NCBI GenBank assembly: GCA_902712845.1
Contig: LR743504.1
Location: 3,818,001 to 3,882,000 of the forward strand
DNA: 64,000 bases
From: Methylobacterium bullatum
GTDB taxonomy: Bacteria; Pseudomonadota; Alphaproteobacteria; Rhizobiales; Beijerinckiaceae
Direction of reading: 5' to 3'
In this document: piece after piece, positions 25,683 through 33,778 of the stretch
How the letters are laid out: the number at the start of each line of letters is the position of its first letter
Numbering within the stretch: position 1 is the stretch's first letter
Position numbers and translations under genes: made by a program
Notes under the pieces: model-generated
Told to the model about the DNA's origin: nothing
The model's input: only the letters and a program-made list of their open reading frames with translations
The model's database searches: none

Positions 25683-26569
25683 GAGGCTGTCCGCATCACG
25701 GCGTCGACCACGCGAAGGGCGTCGACATGGGGCGCCACGTCGTGGACGCGGACGATGTCGGCTCCCAAGGTCGCGGCGAGGACATGGCTCGACAGCGAGC
25801 CGATCAGGCGGTCCACGGGCTTCGTCTCGGCATCGTGCAGGCGTCCGAGCATCGATTTGCGTGAGACGCCGACGAGGATCGGAAAGCCCAGCGCCTTGAG
25901 TTCGGGCAGGCGCCGCAGGGCTTCGAGATGTTGAGCCCAGCTCTTGCCGAAACCGATTCCCGGATCGAGCACGATGTCCCTGTCCGGGATTCCGGCGCGG
26001 CGGGCGATGTCGAGGGAGCGCTCGAAGAAGCGCAGCATGTCGGCGACGATGTCGATGGCGGGATCGATGCTCTCGCGATTGTGCATGACCATGACCGGCG
26101 CACCATGGGCGGCGGCCACGCGGGCGATGTCGGGCTCGCGCTGGAGGCCCCAGACATCGTTGACGATGCGGGCGCCGGCGGCCAGCGCCGCATCGGCGGT
26201 GGAGGCCTTGTAGGTGTCCACCGAGATGGGGACTGCGAGGCGCGGGGCGAGATCCCGGATGACGGGAAGGATGCGCGCTTGCTCCTCCTCCGCCGACACG
26301 GGCGTATGACCCGGGCGCGTCGATTCCCCGCCGATGTCGACTAGGGCCGCCCCTTCCGCCACGAGGGCATCGGCCTGGGAGCGCGCGGCTTCCACATTCT
26401 CGAAACGCCCCCCGTCCGAGAAGGAATCCGGTGTGACGTTGAGGATGCCCATGACGAGCACGCGCTCTCCGAGACCGGGCAGGAGGGCTTTCAGGATCGG
26501 AGGAGAAGACGTCACGGGGGCTCTTCGACGAGGGATCGATCTCTCTGCTGTAGACCAAGATGATCCCAT
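25679..26569 (-). CDS. folP: Dihydropteroate synthase
   Basis: Joins p-aminobenzoate to the pterin pyrophosphate. All DHPS motifs are visible: GILNVTPDSFSDGG, DIGGESTRPGH, ISVDTYKA, MHNR, LDPGIGFGKSW and GVSRKSML. At 296 residues with ATG 26569 it is slightly longer than typical; AGGTGGAAG precedes that start, but a GTG at 26515 would remove an 18-residue, Arg/Ser-rich extension. It is the ordinary folate enzyme; the divergent DHPS-like protein for the methanopterin-type pathway lies at 46607-48163. Confidence 0.93.
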   Translation of the reverse strand: MGSSWSTAERSIPRRRAPVTSSPPILKALLPGLGERVLVMGILNVTPDSFSDGGRFENVEAARSQADALVAEGAALVDIGGESTRPGHTPVSAEEEQARILPVIRDLAPRLAVPISVDTYKASTADAALAAGARIVNDVWGLQREPDIARVAAAHGAPVMVMHNRESIDPAIDIVADMLRFFERSLDIARRAGIPDRDIVLDPGIGFGKSWAQHLEALRRLPELKALGFPILVGVSRKSMLGRLHDAETKPVDRLIGSLSSHVLAATLGADIVRVHDVAPHVDALRVVDAVMRTAS

Positions 26570-26630
26570 TCTTCCACCTCGGGATGAGGTGCAAGAATGG
26601 GTTCACTGTATCTGGGATGGATCCCGCCGG

Positions 26631-26999
26631 TCACACCCCACCGCGATAGCAGCGGATCTCGGCTTCGGCCTGGGCGCGGCGCAGATCCGCGACCTTGTCG
26701 TCGAACACCTTGGTCGAGCGGAACTCGTTCGAACGGGCGCCGATGCCCTGGCGCATGGACAGGACCGTGCTCGCCTGGACGTATTTGTCGTAGGTGAGGA
26801 TCGAGGCCAGGGCGTCGATGGAGCAGGAGCAGCGCGAGAGCGACTCCCGCGATTGCCCATTGGCTGCCATGCAGCCGAACACGTAATCCGCCCGCGCCTC
26901 GGTGGGGTAGTCGTTCTCACTCTCCACGGCCCGGGCCGGCGCAGCGGCGAAGCCGAGCGCGAGGGCGAGAAGGCCGCCTTTAACCAGCGTTCGGATCAT
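26631..26999 (-). CDS. Exported cysteine-containing protein of unknown function
   Basis: A 122-residue protein with a clear signal peptide ([24 protein letters not shown]). The mature part has Cys in VFGCMAANGQ, the pair in LSRCSCSID, and one near the C-terminus (EIRCYRGGV), so one or two disulfides are likely. No family is recognised. The start overlaps the preceding gene's end by 20 bp in another frame, so it belongs to the pqq operon's 3' end. A periplasmic role tied to PQQ or methanol oxidation is a guess from position. Confidence 0.7.
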   Translation of the reverse strand: MIRTLVKGGLLALALGFAAAPARAVESENDYPTEARADYVFGCMAANGQSRESLSRCSCSIDALASILTYDKYVQASTVLSMRQGIGARSNEFRSTKVFDDKVADLRRAQAEAEIRCYRGGV

Positions 27000-27693
27000 A
27001 GGTCAGATTCTCCTGGAGAAGTTCGCCGCCATCCGCCGTCTTCGACTGCGCCTCGATGGAGAGCAGCTCGCCGGGCACGGCGGGCGACGTCACGAAGGTG
27101 TATTTCAGGTTCTCGAGGCCGCGCATGCGGTCCTTCATCTTGTCGTCGATGAAGGGCTGCACCTCCACGCGCCAGGCATCCACGGTCTGCCCCTTCACGG
27201 TGGCCGTCGTCGCGGTCACGGTCGCGTTGTCGCGCAGGGCCTTGCGGATCCCGTTCTTGATGTAGCGCGGGTTGGCCGAGAGCACCTTGGCGAGGTCGAT
27301 GAGGTGATGTTCGAGGAAAAGGGTCATCACCGGGTTGCCGGGCATGTCGTTGAACGGGCCGGCGGGGAAGCGGTTCGCCCCCGAGAACATCTGCACGCGG
27401 ATCGTCCGGTTCTCCGGCGCCCCGCCCGGCTCGATGGTCAGCTTGATCTGATCGTCCATGGTCGGGCCGAACGGACCCTTGGAGATGCCGCTGCGCCGGA
27501 GATACGCATAGGTGAGGGTCGAGCCCGGCGCCACGTTCTTCATCTGCGGCTCTTCGAACAGCAGGTCCGAGGCATTGGGCGGGGTGGCGGTGTTGGCCTT
27601 GGTCACGGCGGGGGCATCGGCCGGGGGCGTGCCCTGCGCCAGGGCGGGCAGACCGGCAAACGACAGGGCGAACGCGACGAGAACGGGCTTCAC
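26980..27693 (-). CDS. Exported protein of unknown function downstream of pqqE
   Basis: A 237-residue protein with a signal peptide ([20 protein letters not shown], read from GTG 27693), then a Pro/Thr-rich stretch and a mostly beta body containing [19 protein letters not shown] and [20 protein letters not shown] lies 10 bases before the GTG, and the start overlaps the pqqE stop by four bases, so translation is coupled to pqqE. I recognise no family. The coupling suggests a periplasmic job connected with PQQ enzymes. Confidence 0.7.
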   Translation of the reverse strand: MKPVLVAFALSFAGLPALAQGTPPADAPAVTKANTATPPNASDLLFEEPQMKNVAPGSTLTYAYLRRSGISKGPFGPTMDDQIKLTIEPGGAPENRTIRVQMFSGANRFPAGPFNDMPGNPVMTLFLEHHLIDLAKVLSANPRYIKNGIRKALRDNATVTATTATVKGQTVDAWRVEVQPFIDDKMKDRMRGLENLKYTFVTSPAVPGELLSIEAQSKTADGGELLQENLTYDPNAG

Positions 27694-28847
27694 AGGGGAG
27701 CATCCTCTTTCAGGGGCGGCGGCGCAGCGCGGTCCACGTTGCTGCCGATCGTCCGGTAGACATAGTCGGGCGGCGTCTCGGCCGCTTCTTCCTTGGCGAG
27801 TTCCCGCACCTTCGCATGGAGCGGGGAAAGCGAGCAGGCCGGGTCGGTGGCCGCGGCATCGCCGGCAAGAGCCAGCGCCTGGCAGCGGCAGCCGCCCCAA
27901 TCCTTCTCGCGCCGATCGCAGGAGCGGCAGGGCTCCTTCATCCAATCCGTCCCGCGATAGGCGGTGAAGGCCGGCGAGTTCGCCCAGATATCGGCGAGCG
28001 AGCGGTCGGAGACGTACCAGAATTCGAGATGCTTGATGGTCTCGGCGGCGTGGCAGGGCAGCACCTTGCCGGCCGGCGTCACGTTCATCAGCTTGCGGCC
28101 CCAGCCGCCGGCGCAGGCCTTGGGGTATTTCGCGTAGTAATCCGGCACGACGAGATCGATGACGAGCTGGCCCTTCAACCGCTCGCGCGCCGCCTCGACG
28201 ATACGGATCGACTGATCGACCTGGGCCTTGTCCGGCATCAGGGCGGCGCGGTTCACATAGGCCCAGCCGTAATACTGGGTGTGGGCGACCTCCAGGCGCT
28301 TGGCGCCGAGCTTGACGGCCAGGTCGATGAAGCCCTCGACCTCGTGGATGTTACCCCGATGGATTACGGAGTTCAGCGTCAGCGGAAGGCCGAGCTGCGT
28401 CACGCGCTCGGCAAAAGCGAATTTCTGCGGCTGAGCGTTCTTCAGGCCTCCGATTTTCTCCGCGTTGGCCGCGTCGACGCCTTGCACCGACAACTGCACA
28501 TGGTCGAGGCCCGCGTCGTAGAGGGCGTCGAGCTTGGCCAGAGCGCCGCCGACGCCCGAAGTGATGAGATTGGAATACAGCCCCAGTTTGGCGCAGGTCT
28601 GGGTGATCTCGACGATGTCGCTGCGCGCCGTGGGCTCGCCGCCGGAGAGGTGGACATGCAGCACGCCGAGACCCGCCGCCTCCGTCAGCACCCGCTGCCA
28701 CGTCGCCGTGTCGAGCTCGCCCGAGCGCCGGTCGAGTTCGAGCGGGTTCGAGCAATAGGGACAGCGCAGGGGGCAGCGATGCGTCAGCTCCGCGAGGAGC
28801 CCGACCGGAGCCGGCAGGGAAGGGGTATTCGGCGTGATGGCGTTCAT
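27690..28847 (-). CDS. pqqE: PQQ biosynthesis radical SAM enzyme PqqE
   Basis: Forms the carbon-carbon bond between Glu and Tyr in the PqqA peptide, the first step in making PQQ. The radical SAM cluster motif is CPLRCPYC (Cys25, Cys29, Cys32), followed by [10 protein letters not shown]. Further cysteines for auxiliary iron-sulfur clusters lie in CAGGWG, LPCHAAE and [16 protein letters not shown] (SPASM domain). At 385 residues it has the normal length. It overlaps pqqCD by four bases. Confidence 0.95.
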   Translation of the reverse strand: MNAITPNTPSLPAPVGLLAELTHRCPLRCPYCSNPLELDRRSGELDTATWQRVLTEAAGLGVLHVHLSGGEPTARSDIVEITQTCAKLGLYSNLITSGVGGALAKLDALYDAGLDHVQLSVQGVDAANAEKIGGLKNAQPQKFAFAERVTQLGLPLTLNSVIHRGNIHEVEGFIDLAVKLGAKRLEVAHTQYYGWAYVNRAALMPDKAQVDQSIRIVEAARERLKGQLVIDLVVPDYYAKYPKACAGGWGRKLMNVTPAGKVLPCHAAETIKHLEFWYVSDRSLADIWANSPAFTAYRGTDWMKEPCRSCDRREKDWGGCRCQALALAGDAAATDPACSLSPLHAKVRELAKEEAAETPPDYVYRTIGSNVDRAAPPPLKEDAPL

Positions 28848-29920
28848 CGCTCCAGAACCCGTTTCGTGGCGAGGTCGTTGAGCATGGCCAGGACGTCGGC
28901 CTCGATCACGTCCGGGTTCGCGGTGAAGGTCTCGGCGAGCTTCACCGCAATGTCTCGCACGCTGCGCTGGCCGTCGACCAGCGACAGGACCGCCACGGCA
29001 TTGGCGTCGAGGTCGAAGGTGCGCTCGGGCGCCAGCAGGACATGCTGACCGCGGACCTCGTCGTGGCGCAGGCGCACGCCACGGGGCAGGCGTGGCACGT
29101 CGCCCGACCGGACCGTGCCGGTGCCAGCCGCCTGCGCCACTTCGGCGACGAGACCGGTGCCGGGCGTCCAGGCATCCGGCGGGGTCATGCCCGGAGCCAC
29201 ATAGGAGAAGTAGAGCGCGTCGAGCTGCGTCCAGAGCACGTTACACTTGAAGGTCAGTGCGGCCATGGCCTGACGCTGCAGCTCGGGTGTCGTGGCGTGC
29301 TGCTTGACGTAGTCGATAGCGAATTCCGCATCGCGCGGGGCCTGGGTCAGGCGCTTGTCGAAATAGGCCAGCGTGTCCTTGGTGATGAAATCGTAATTCT
29401 TCAGCATCCCGGCCACGCGCTCGGAGATGATCGTCGGCGAGAACATCTCGGTGAGCGAGGAGGCGATGGCCTCCAGCAGCGAGCGCTCCTTCACGAAATG
29501 TACGTAGGCATCCACCGAGAAGCGGGTCGCCGACAGGATCCCTTGCGTCGATTCCACGTAGTCGCGACGGAAACCGACACCCTCGGCGAGTTTCAGCCAA
29601 CGCTCGATACCGCCGTCTCCGGGCGCATCGCCGTCATGGTCGACGATGCGCTGGCGCCACACGCGGCGCAGGCTCGCATCCTCCATGCGGGCAAGCACGG
29701 CGGCGTCCTTCACCGGGATCATCGCCTGGTAATAATAGCGGTTGAGCGCCCAGGCCCGGACCTGATCCTTGTTCAGCTTGCCGTCGTGCAGCAGGCGATG
29801 GAACGGATGCAGGTTGTGATAGCGCCGTGCGCCGATGTCGCGCAGCGCCTCCTCGAGTTCCTCGGGGCTGAGCAGGCGCTGGGACGCGTCGGTCTTGGGC
29901 ATGGGGAAGGGCGCGGTCAT
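28844..29920 (-). CDS. pqqCD: Fused PqqC/PqqD protein
   Basis: Two PQQ proteins in one chain of 358 residues. Residues 1 to about 250 are PqqC, the cofactor-free oxidase that completes PQQ ([60 protein letters not shown]). After a linker rich in Ala, Gly and Thr, residues from about 265 are PqqD, the peptide chaperone that presents PqqA to PqqE ([34 protein letters not shown]). The fusion is characteristic of Methylobacterium. The 148-bp gap to pqqB holds nothing clear. Confidence 0.95.
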   Translation of the reverse strand: MTAPFPMPKTDASQRLLSPEELEEALRDIGARRYHNLHPFHRLLHDGKLNKDQVRAWALNRYYYQAMIPVKDAAVLARMEDASLRRVWRQRIVDHDGDAPGDGGIERWLKLAEGVGFRRDYVESTQGILSATRFSVDAYVHFVKERSLLEAIASSLTEMFSPTIISERVAGMLKNYDFITKDTLAYFDKRLTQAPRDAEFAIDYVKQHATTPELQRQAMAALTFKCNVLWTQLDALYFSYVAPGMTPPDAWTPGTGLVAEVAQAAGTGTVRSGDVPRLPRGVRLRHDEVRGQHVLLAPERTFDLDANAVAVLSLVDGQRSVRDIAVKLAETFTANPDVIEADVLAMLNDLATKRVLER

Positions 29921-30068
29921 GGCGTGGCTCGGCGTTTCGACGAAGGGCGGCGGTCGGAACTTTTCTTACAGATGGCGACGATCCCCGTGAAGGTCACGGA
30001 CGACGAGTGCGCAATCCTATTGGACACAATATAAGGCGGCGGCATTAAAATGCCAGCCGCGCATTCGG

Positions 30069-30968
30069 CTAGAGTGACAGGGTCAACCCGTCATGGGCCA
30101 CTGTCCAGCCCTCGGCTTCCACCGATCGCCGTTCGGCGGAGCCCTCCACCAGCACCGGATTGGTGTTGTTGATATGGACGAAGACCCGGCGGCCGATCTC
30201 CACCTCGGCGAGGGCCGCGACCGATCCGCCCTGTCCCGTCATCGGCACGTGGCCCATGCGCCAACCGGTCTTCACGCCGACCCCCGCGCGGATCATGTCG
30301 TCGTCGAGGAGCACCGTCCCGTCGAACAGAAGTGCATCGACACCCGAGATGCGTTGCTTCAGCCCGTCCGTGACGCGCGCGCAGCCGGGGATGTAGGCGA
30401 GGCGGCGCCCATTCGCCTCGATCATCGCGCCCACCGTCGTCTCGGTCTCGGCGCCGATCTCCATGGTCTCGTCCTCGAGCCAGAGCGGCACCTTGCCCGG
30501 CACCGCGAACAGCGTGACGGTGAGGCCGGGGACCGGTTCGAAGGCGTGGTCGAGGGCGATCTTCTCGCGCGTCACCACGTCGGCCGCCATCACGTCGAAG
30601 ACGCGATTGGCGTTGACGGAATCGAGGATGCCGGAGGTGGCGTAGAGCGTGTAGGGCTGGCCCTCGCGCAGAGTCAGCAACCCCGCCACGTGGTCGACAT
30701 CGCCGTTGGTGAGGAGCACGGCATGGATCGGCGAATGGCGCAGGCCCTCCTGCGGATGCATTGCCGGATTGTCGAAGAGTTGCTGCCGGATATCCGGGGA
30801 AGCGTTCACCAGGAGCCAGCGCTCGCCATCGGGCGACACGGCGATGCTCGATTGGGTTCGCGGGCGCACCCTGGAAGAATCCTCCCGGGCGAGGGAGCAG
30901 ATGGGGCAGCGGCAATTCCACTGGGGAAGGCCGCCGCCCGCGGCCGAGCCGAGAATCACGACATGCAT
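30069..30968 (-). CDS. pqqB: PQQ biosynthesis protein PqqB
   Basis: A 299-residue metallo-beta-lactamase-fold protein that hydroxylates the cross-linked PqqA tyrosine. Starting at ATG 30968 it begins MHVVILGSAAGGGLPQWNCRCPICS, the family signature, and includes LLTNGDVDHVAGLLTLREGQP (the metal-binding equivalent, here NGDVDH) and HINNTNPVL. An upstream start at 31001 adds 11 residues without support. It follows pqqA by 44 bp. Confidence 0.95.
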   Translation of the reverse strand: MHVVILGSAAGGGLPQWNCRCPICSLAREDSSRVRPRTQSSIAVSPDGERWLLVNASPDIRQQLFDNPAMHPQEGLRHSPIHAVLLTNGDVDHVAGLLTLREGQPYTLYATSGILDSVNANRVFDVMAADVVTREKIALDHAFEPVPGLTVTLFAVPGKVPLWLEDETMEIGAETETTVGAMIEANGRRLAYIPGCARVTDGLKQRISGVDALLFDGTVLLDDDMIRAGVGVKTGWRMGHVPMTGQGGSVAALAEVEIGRRVFVHINNTNPVLVEGSAERRSVEAEGWTVAHDGLTLSL

Positions 30969-31012
30969 GGCTGAACCGGCACTGCCTCGATCCTCAAGCA
31001 CGACACGATGTC

Positions 31013-31102
31013 TTAGTTGAAGGTGTCGATCTCAGCCGACTCGTAGCTGGTGACTTCCATGCCGACACAGATCTCGGAAACGACGGGGGCAGCCCAGGTC
31101 AT
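31013..31102 (-). CDS. pqqA: PQQ precursor peptide PqqA
   Basis: A 29-residue peptide from which PQQ is cut. It ends GMEVTSYESAEIDTFN; Glu16 and Tyr20 (E-V-T-S-Y) are the residues PqqE joins. GAGGAG lies about eight bases before ATG 31102. It is too short for routine gene calling, but its sequence is nearly the known Methylobacterium PqqA and it heads pqqA-B-CD-E. Confidence 0.96.
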   Translation of the reverse strand: MTWAAPVVSEICVGMEVTSYESAEIDTFN

Positions 31103-31201
31103 GGTGTTCTCCTCAATGGTTTCTTGGACGTCAGCAGCATCCGGATCTCGATTAAGAAGATCCTAAGACACTGACGGCGCAGTCATTTCTGTCGCGGGAG
31201 C

Positions 31202-31230
31202 TATATCGACAATTCCACCGGACTCTTCAA
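31202..31230 (-). promoter_or_regulatory. Possible pqqA promoter
   Basis: On the minus strand TTGAAG and GATATA are 17 bases apart, resembling -35 and -10 boxes, and would give a leader of roughly 90 bases before pqqA. It overlaps no gene and lies just past the mxbM-like stop. Support is only the spacing and position. Confidence 0.35.
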
Positions 31231-31270
31231 GCGATAAATTGCCGGATCGTCCCGGAACCCGGCTCATACT

Positions 31271-31975
31271 TTAGTGGCGGAAATCCTGGCCCCGCAGGTC
31301 CAGCATGAAACCCCGGCCGCGCACGGTGACGATGACTGGGCCGCCGAAGCGGACGAAGTCCGAGAGCTTGGTACGCAGGTAACCCACGTAGACATCGACG
31401 ACATTCAGCGACAGGCCACCCTGGCCGGCCCAGAGCTTATCGAAGATGTCGCCGCGCGACACCGGCTGGTTGGCCTTGTCCATCAGCAGGGCGAGCAGTT
31501 CCGATTCGCGAGGCGTGAGGCGCGCCGTCGCATCCCCGAGGGAGACCTGCCGGATGTTGAGATCCAGGACGAGCTTGCCGGCGGTGACGATGGTGCGCGG
31601 CTGGTCCGATTCCTTGCGGCGCAGGAGATGCGTCTGCAGCCTGGCCAGCAGCTCGTCGAAGACGAAGGGCTTCACGATGTAGTCGTCGGCCCCGAGCGCC
31701 AGGCCTTCGGCCCGGTCGCGGACCTCGTCGCGGGCGGAGAGGAACAGGATCGGGCCGGGATAGCCGCCCTCGCGCAGGGAGCGGCAGACGTCGTGGCCCG
31801 ACCCGTCGGGCAGGGTGATGTCGAGGACGACCGCTCCGGGTGCCTCGTCACGGGCGGAGGTGAGGGCGTCGTCGACGCAGCCGGCCACGCCCACGGAGAA
31901 CCCTTCGGCCTCCAGGCCCCGGGCCAGCATGGCCCTGATGTCGCTGTCGTCCTCGACGATGAGCACTCGCGTCAT
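31271..31975 (-). CDS. mxbM: OmpR-family response regulator, MxbM-like
   Basis: A 234-residue two-component regulator. The receiver domain has VEDD near the N-terminus, phosphoacceptor Asp52 (VVLDITLPDGSG) and Lys in DYIVKPF; the C-terminal winged helix has LTPRESELLALLMDKANQPVSRG and VDVYVGYLRTKL. It overlaps the kinase gene by four bases. In M. extorquens the MxbDM pair controls methanol oxidation genes and lies next to pqq; position and gene order here match, so the symbol rests on synteny as much as sequence. Confidence 0.82.
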   Translation of the reverse strand: MTRVLIVEDDSDIRAMLARGLEAEGFSVGVAGCVDDALTSARDEAPGAVVLDITLPDGSGHDVCRSLREGGYPGPILFLSARDEVRDRAEGLALGADDYIVKPFVFDELLARLQTHLLRRKESDQPRTIVTAGKLVLDLNIRQVSLGDATARLTPRESELLALLMDKANQPVSRGDIFDKLWAGQGGLSLNVVDVYVGYLRTKLSDFVRFGGPVIVTVRGRGFMLDLRGQDFRH

Positions 31976-33585
31976 GCGGCGCCGTCCTTCCGCTTCGTTT
32001 CTCGTCCGTCCTCGGGATCGAGGTCGAGGACGGGCAGGACGAGCGTCACGCGCGCACCCGTCCCGTCCTCGCCGGCCCCGAGGCTGATCGCCCCATCATG
32101 GCGCTCCGTCACCCAGCGCGCCAGTGCCAAGCCGATGCCGAAGCCCGATTCCCCCGAATGGCCTTCCCGCCGGAAACGTTCGAACAGGTCCGCACCGGCC
32201 GCCGGAAATCCGGCCCCGTCATCCGTCACCGTGATCGTGGCCGAACGCGCCTCGTCGACGGCGAGGGCGACCACCACCCGTGTCAGCCCCGTGGCGTGCC
32301 GCAGGGCGTTGTCGATCAGGCTCTCCACCACCTGCCGCAGCCATTCCCGGTCGGCGAGAAGCGTCGCGTCGCGGGGGGCGGGATCGAGGATCAGGTTCAC
32401 CCGCCGGCGCGCCGCCTCGGAGGCGGCGCTGTCCACGGCATCGGTGAGGATGGCGAGGGCGCTTGCGGCGCGCCGGTCGAGCTCGATCTGGCCGGATTCG
32501 GAGCGCGCGACGCGCAGCAGATCCTCGACCCGGCGCTGCAGGCGCAGGGCCCGCTTGCGGATGGTGGCGAAGACCGGGGCGTAATCGACCCCCGGCCGGC
32601 CTGCCGAACGGGCGGCGATGTCGCATTCGCCGAGGATCACGGTGAGCGGCGTGCGGAGCTCGTGGCTGACATCGGCGAAGAAGCGCCGGCGCGAGCGGTC
32701 CACCGCCTCCAGGCGCTCGTTGGCGGCGCGCAGGTCGGTGGTCCTTGCCTCCACCGTGTCCTCAAGGGCGGCGCGGTCGGCGGCGAGGCGCCCTTCGCGC
32801 CGGGCGAGGCGCGCAGCCATGCGGTTGAAATTCGCCACCAGCAGACCGAGCTCGTCCCGCGTCGCCACCGAGAGGCGCGTGTCGAGTTCTCCGCGCCCGA
32901 CGGCACCCGCCGCTTGGCGCACCGCCTCGATCCGCGCCAATGTCGGCCGGGTCACCGCCCGGTACAGGACGAAGACCAGGGCCAGTGCCAGGATAACGGC
33001 GGCGAGCGACGCGATCCGCAGGGTCGCTGACAGCTGGCGCGCCTCGTCCGATCCCGCGATCATCGAGCGGCGCTCGACCTCGATGAGGAAGGAGAGCGGC
33101 TGGCCGGTCATGGCGCCGAACCCGTTCAGGGCGCCGCGGATGGAGTTGCGCCGCTGATCCTCCTCGGATTGGCGCAGGACCTGGGCGACCTGCCGGTCGA
33201 GGATGGCGCGGGCGGAGCGAAGCTGCGCCAGCGGCCGCGTGCGCGCGGCGTACTGCATCCGGTCGAGGGGATCGTCGCTGACGGCGATGCTCCTGCCCAG
33301 CGCCTCGTCGACGGCGACCAGCGCCCGGTCGACATTGGTGCGAGCGATGGACAGCCCTTCGGGCTGGGCATCGGGGTTGCTCACCGTCTCGAGCGCGGCG
33401 AGGCCGTACTGGGTCATGCGGCCGGACAGTTCCACCAGGAGTTCGAGCCGCGCCTGCGCCGCGAGCGTCCGGTCGATGGTGCGCTCGGCCGCGCCGATGG
33501 AGCCCAGCACCCCGAGCGCCGCCAGAATTACCAGCAACGCGGCCCCGCCGAGCAGCAGCGCGAACCGGACCTTCAGAGAGCGCAT
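31972..33585 (-). CDS. mxbD: Sensor histidine kinase, MxbD-like
   Basis: A 537-residue membrane kinase: hydrophobic segment at about 8-30, a periplasmic helical sensor of about 150 residues, a second segment at about 190-208, a HAMP domain, then the dimerisation helix with phosphoacceptor His308 (FFADVSHELRTPLTVILGE) and an ATPase domain with SLIDNALRHATG (N box), DDGAGFP (G1) and GFGIGLALARW (G2). It works with the regulator encoded next. MxbD in M. extorquens is needed for methanol oxidation and for switching between methanol dehydrogenases. The symbol is inferred from synteny with pqqA. Confidence 0.82.
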   Translation of the reverse strand: MRSLKVRFALLLGGAALLVILAALGVLGSIGAAERTIDRTLAAQARLELLVELSGRMTQYGLAALETVSNPDAQPEGLSIARTNVDRALVAVDEALGRSIAVSDDPLDRMQYAARTRPLAQLRSARAILDRQVAQVLRQSEEDQRRNSIRGALNGFGAMTGQPLSFLIEVERRSMIAGSDEARQLSATLRIASLAAVILALALVFVLYRAVTRPTLARIEAVRQAAGAVGRGELDTRLSVATRDELGLLVANFNRMAARLARREGRLAADRAALEDTVEARTTDLRAANERLEAVDRSRRRFFADVSHELRTPLTVILGECDIAARSAGRPGVDYAPVFATIRKRALRLQRRVEDLLRVARSESGQIELDRRAASALAILTDAVDSAASEAARRRVNLILDPAPRDATLLADREWLRQVVESLIDNALRHATGLTRVVVALAVDEARSATITVTDDGAGFPAAGADLFERFRREGHSGESGFGIGLALARWVTERHDGAISLGAGEDGTGARVTLVLPVLDLDPEDGRETKRKDGAA

Positions 33586-33720
33586 CGCGTAGGGCCGCCC
33601 GTGTCTCGCCGTTTCCTCAGGCGCGAGCGATAGCGCAATCCGCCCCGGCGTCCAGGGCCATAACGCTCAACGGTCCTTGTCCCGGCCGCTCGCGAAAGCC
33701 GACGCGCTTGGCGCGCATCC

Positions 33721-33758
33721 TCTCTCCCCGCATGCGCGGAGAGAGCCGCGACGACCCC
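33721..33758. repeat. Palindromic REP-like unit after topA
   Basis: TCTCTCC (33721-33727) and GGAGAGA (33738-33744) flank a CGCATGCG core, followed by GCCGCGACGACCCC (33745-33758). The same 14-base tail follows the palindrome at 45217-45240. It lies just past the topA stop and may double as its transcript end. Confidence 0.55.
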
Positions 33759-33778
33759 TTCCTCGACGGGTCGACGGA

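Noticed and set aside
27690..31102. Missing pqqD gene
   Set aside because: PqqD is present as the C-terminal domain of the pqqCD fusion.
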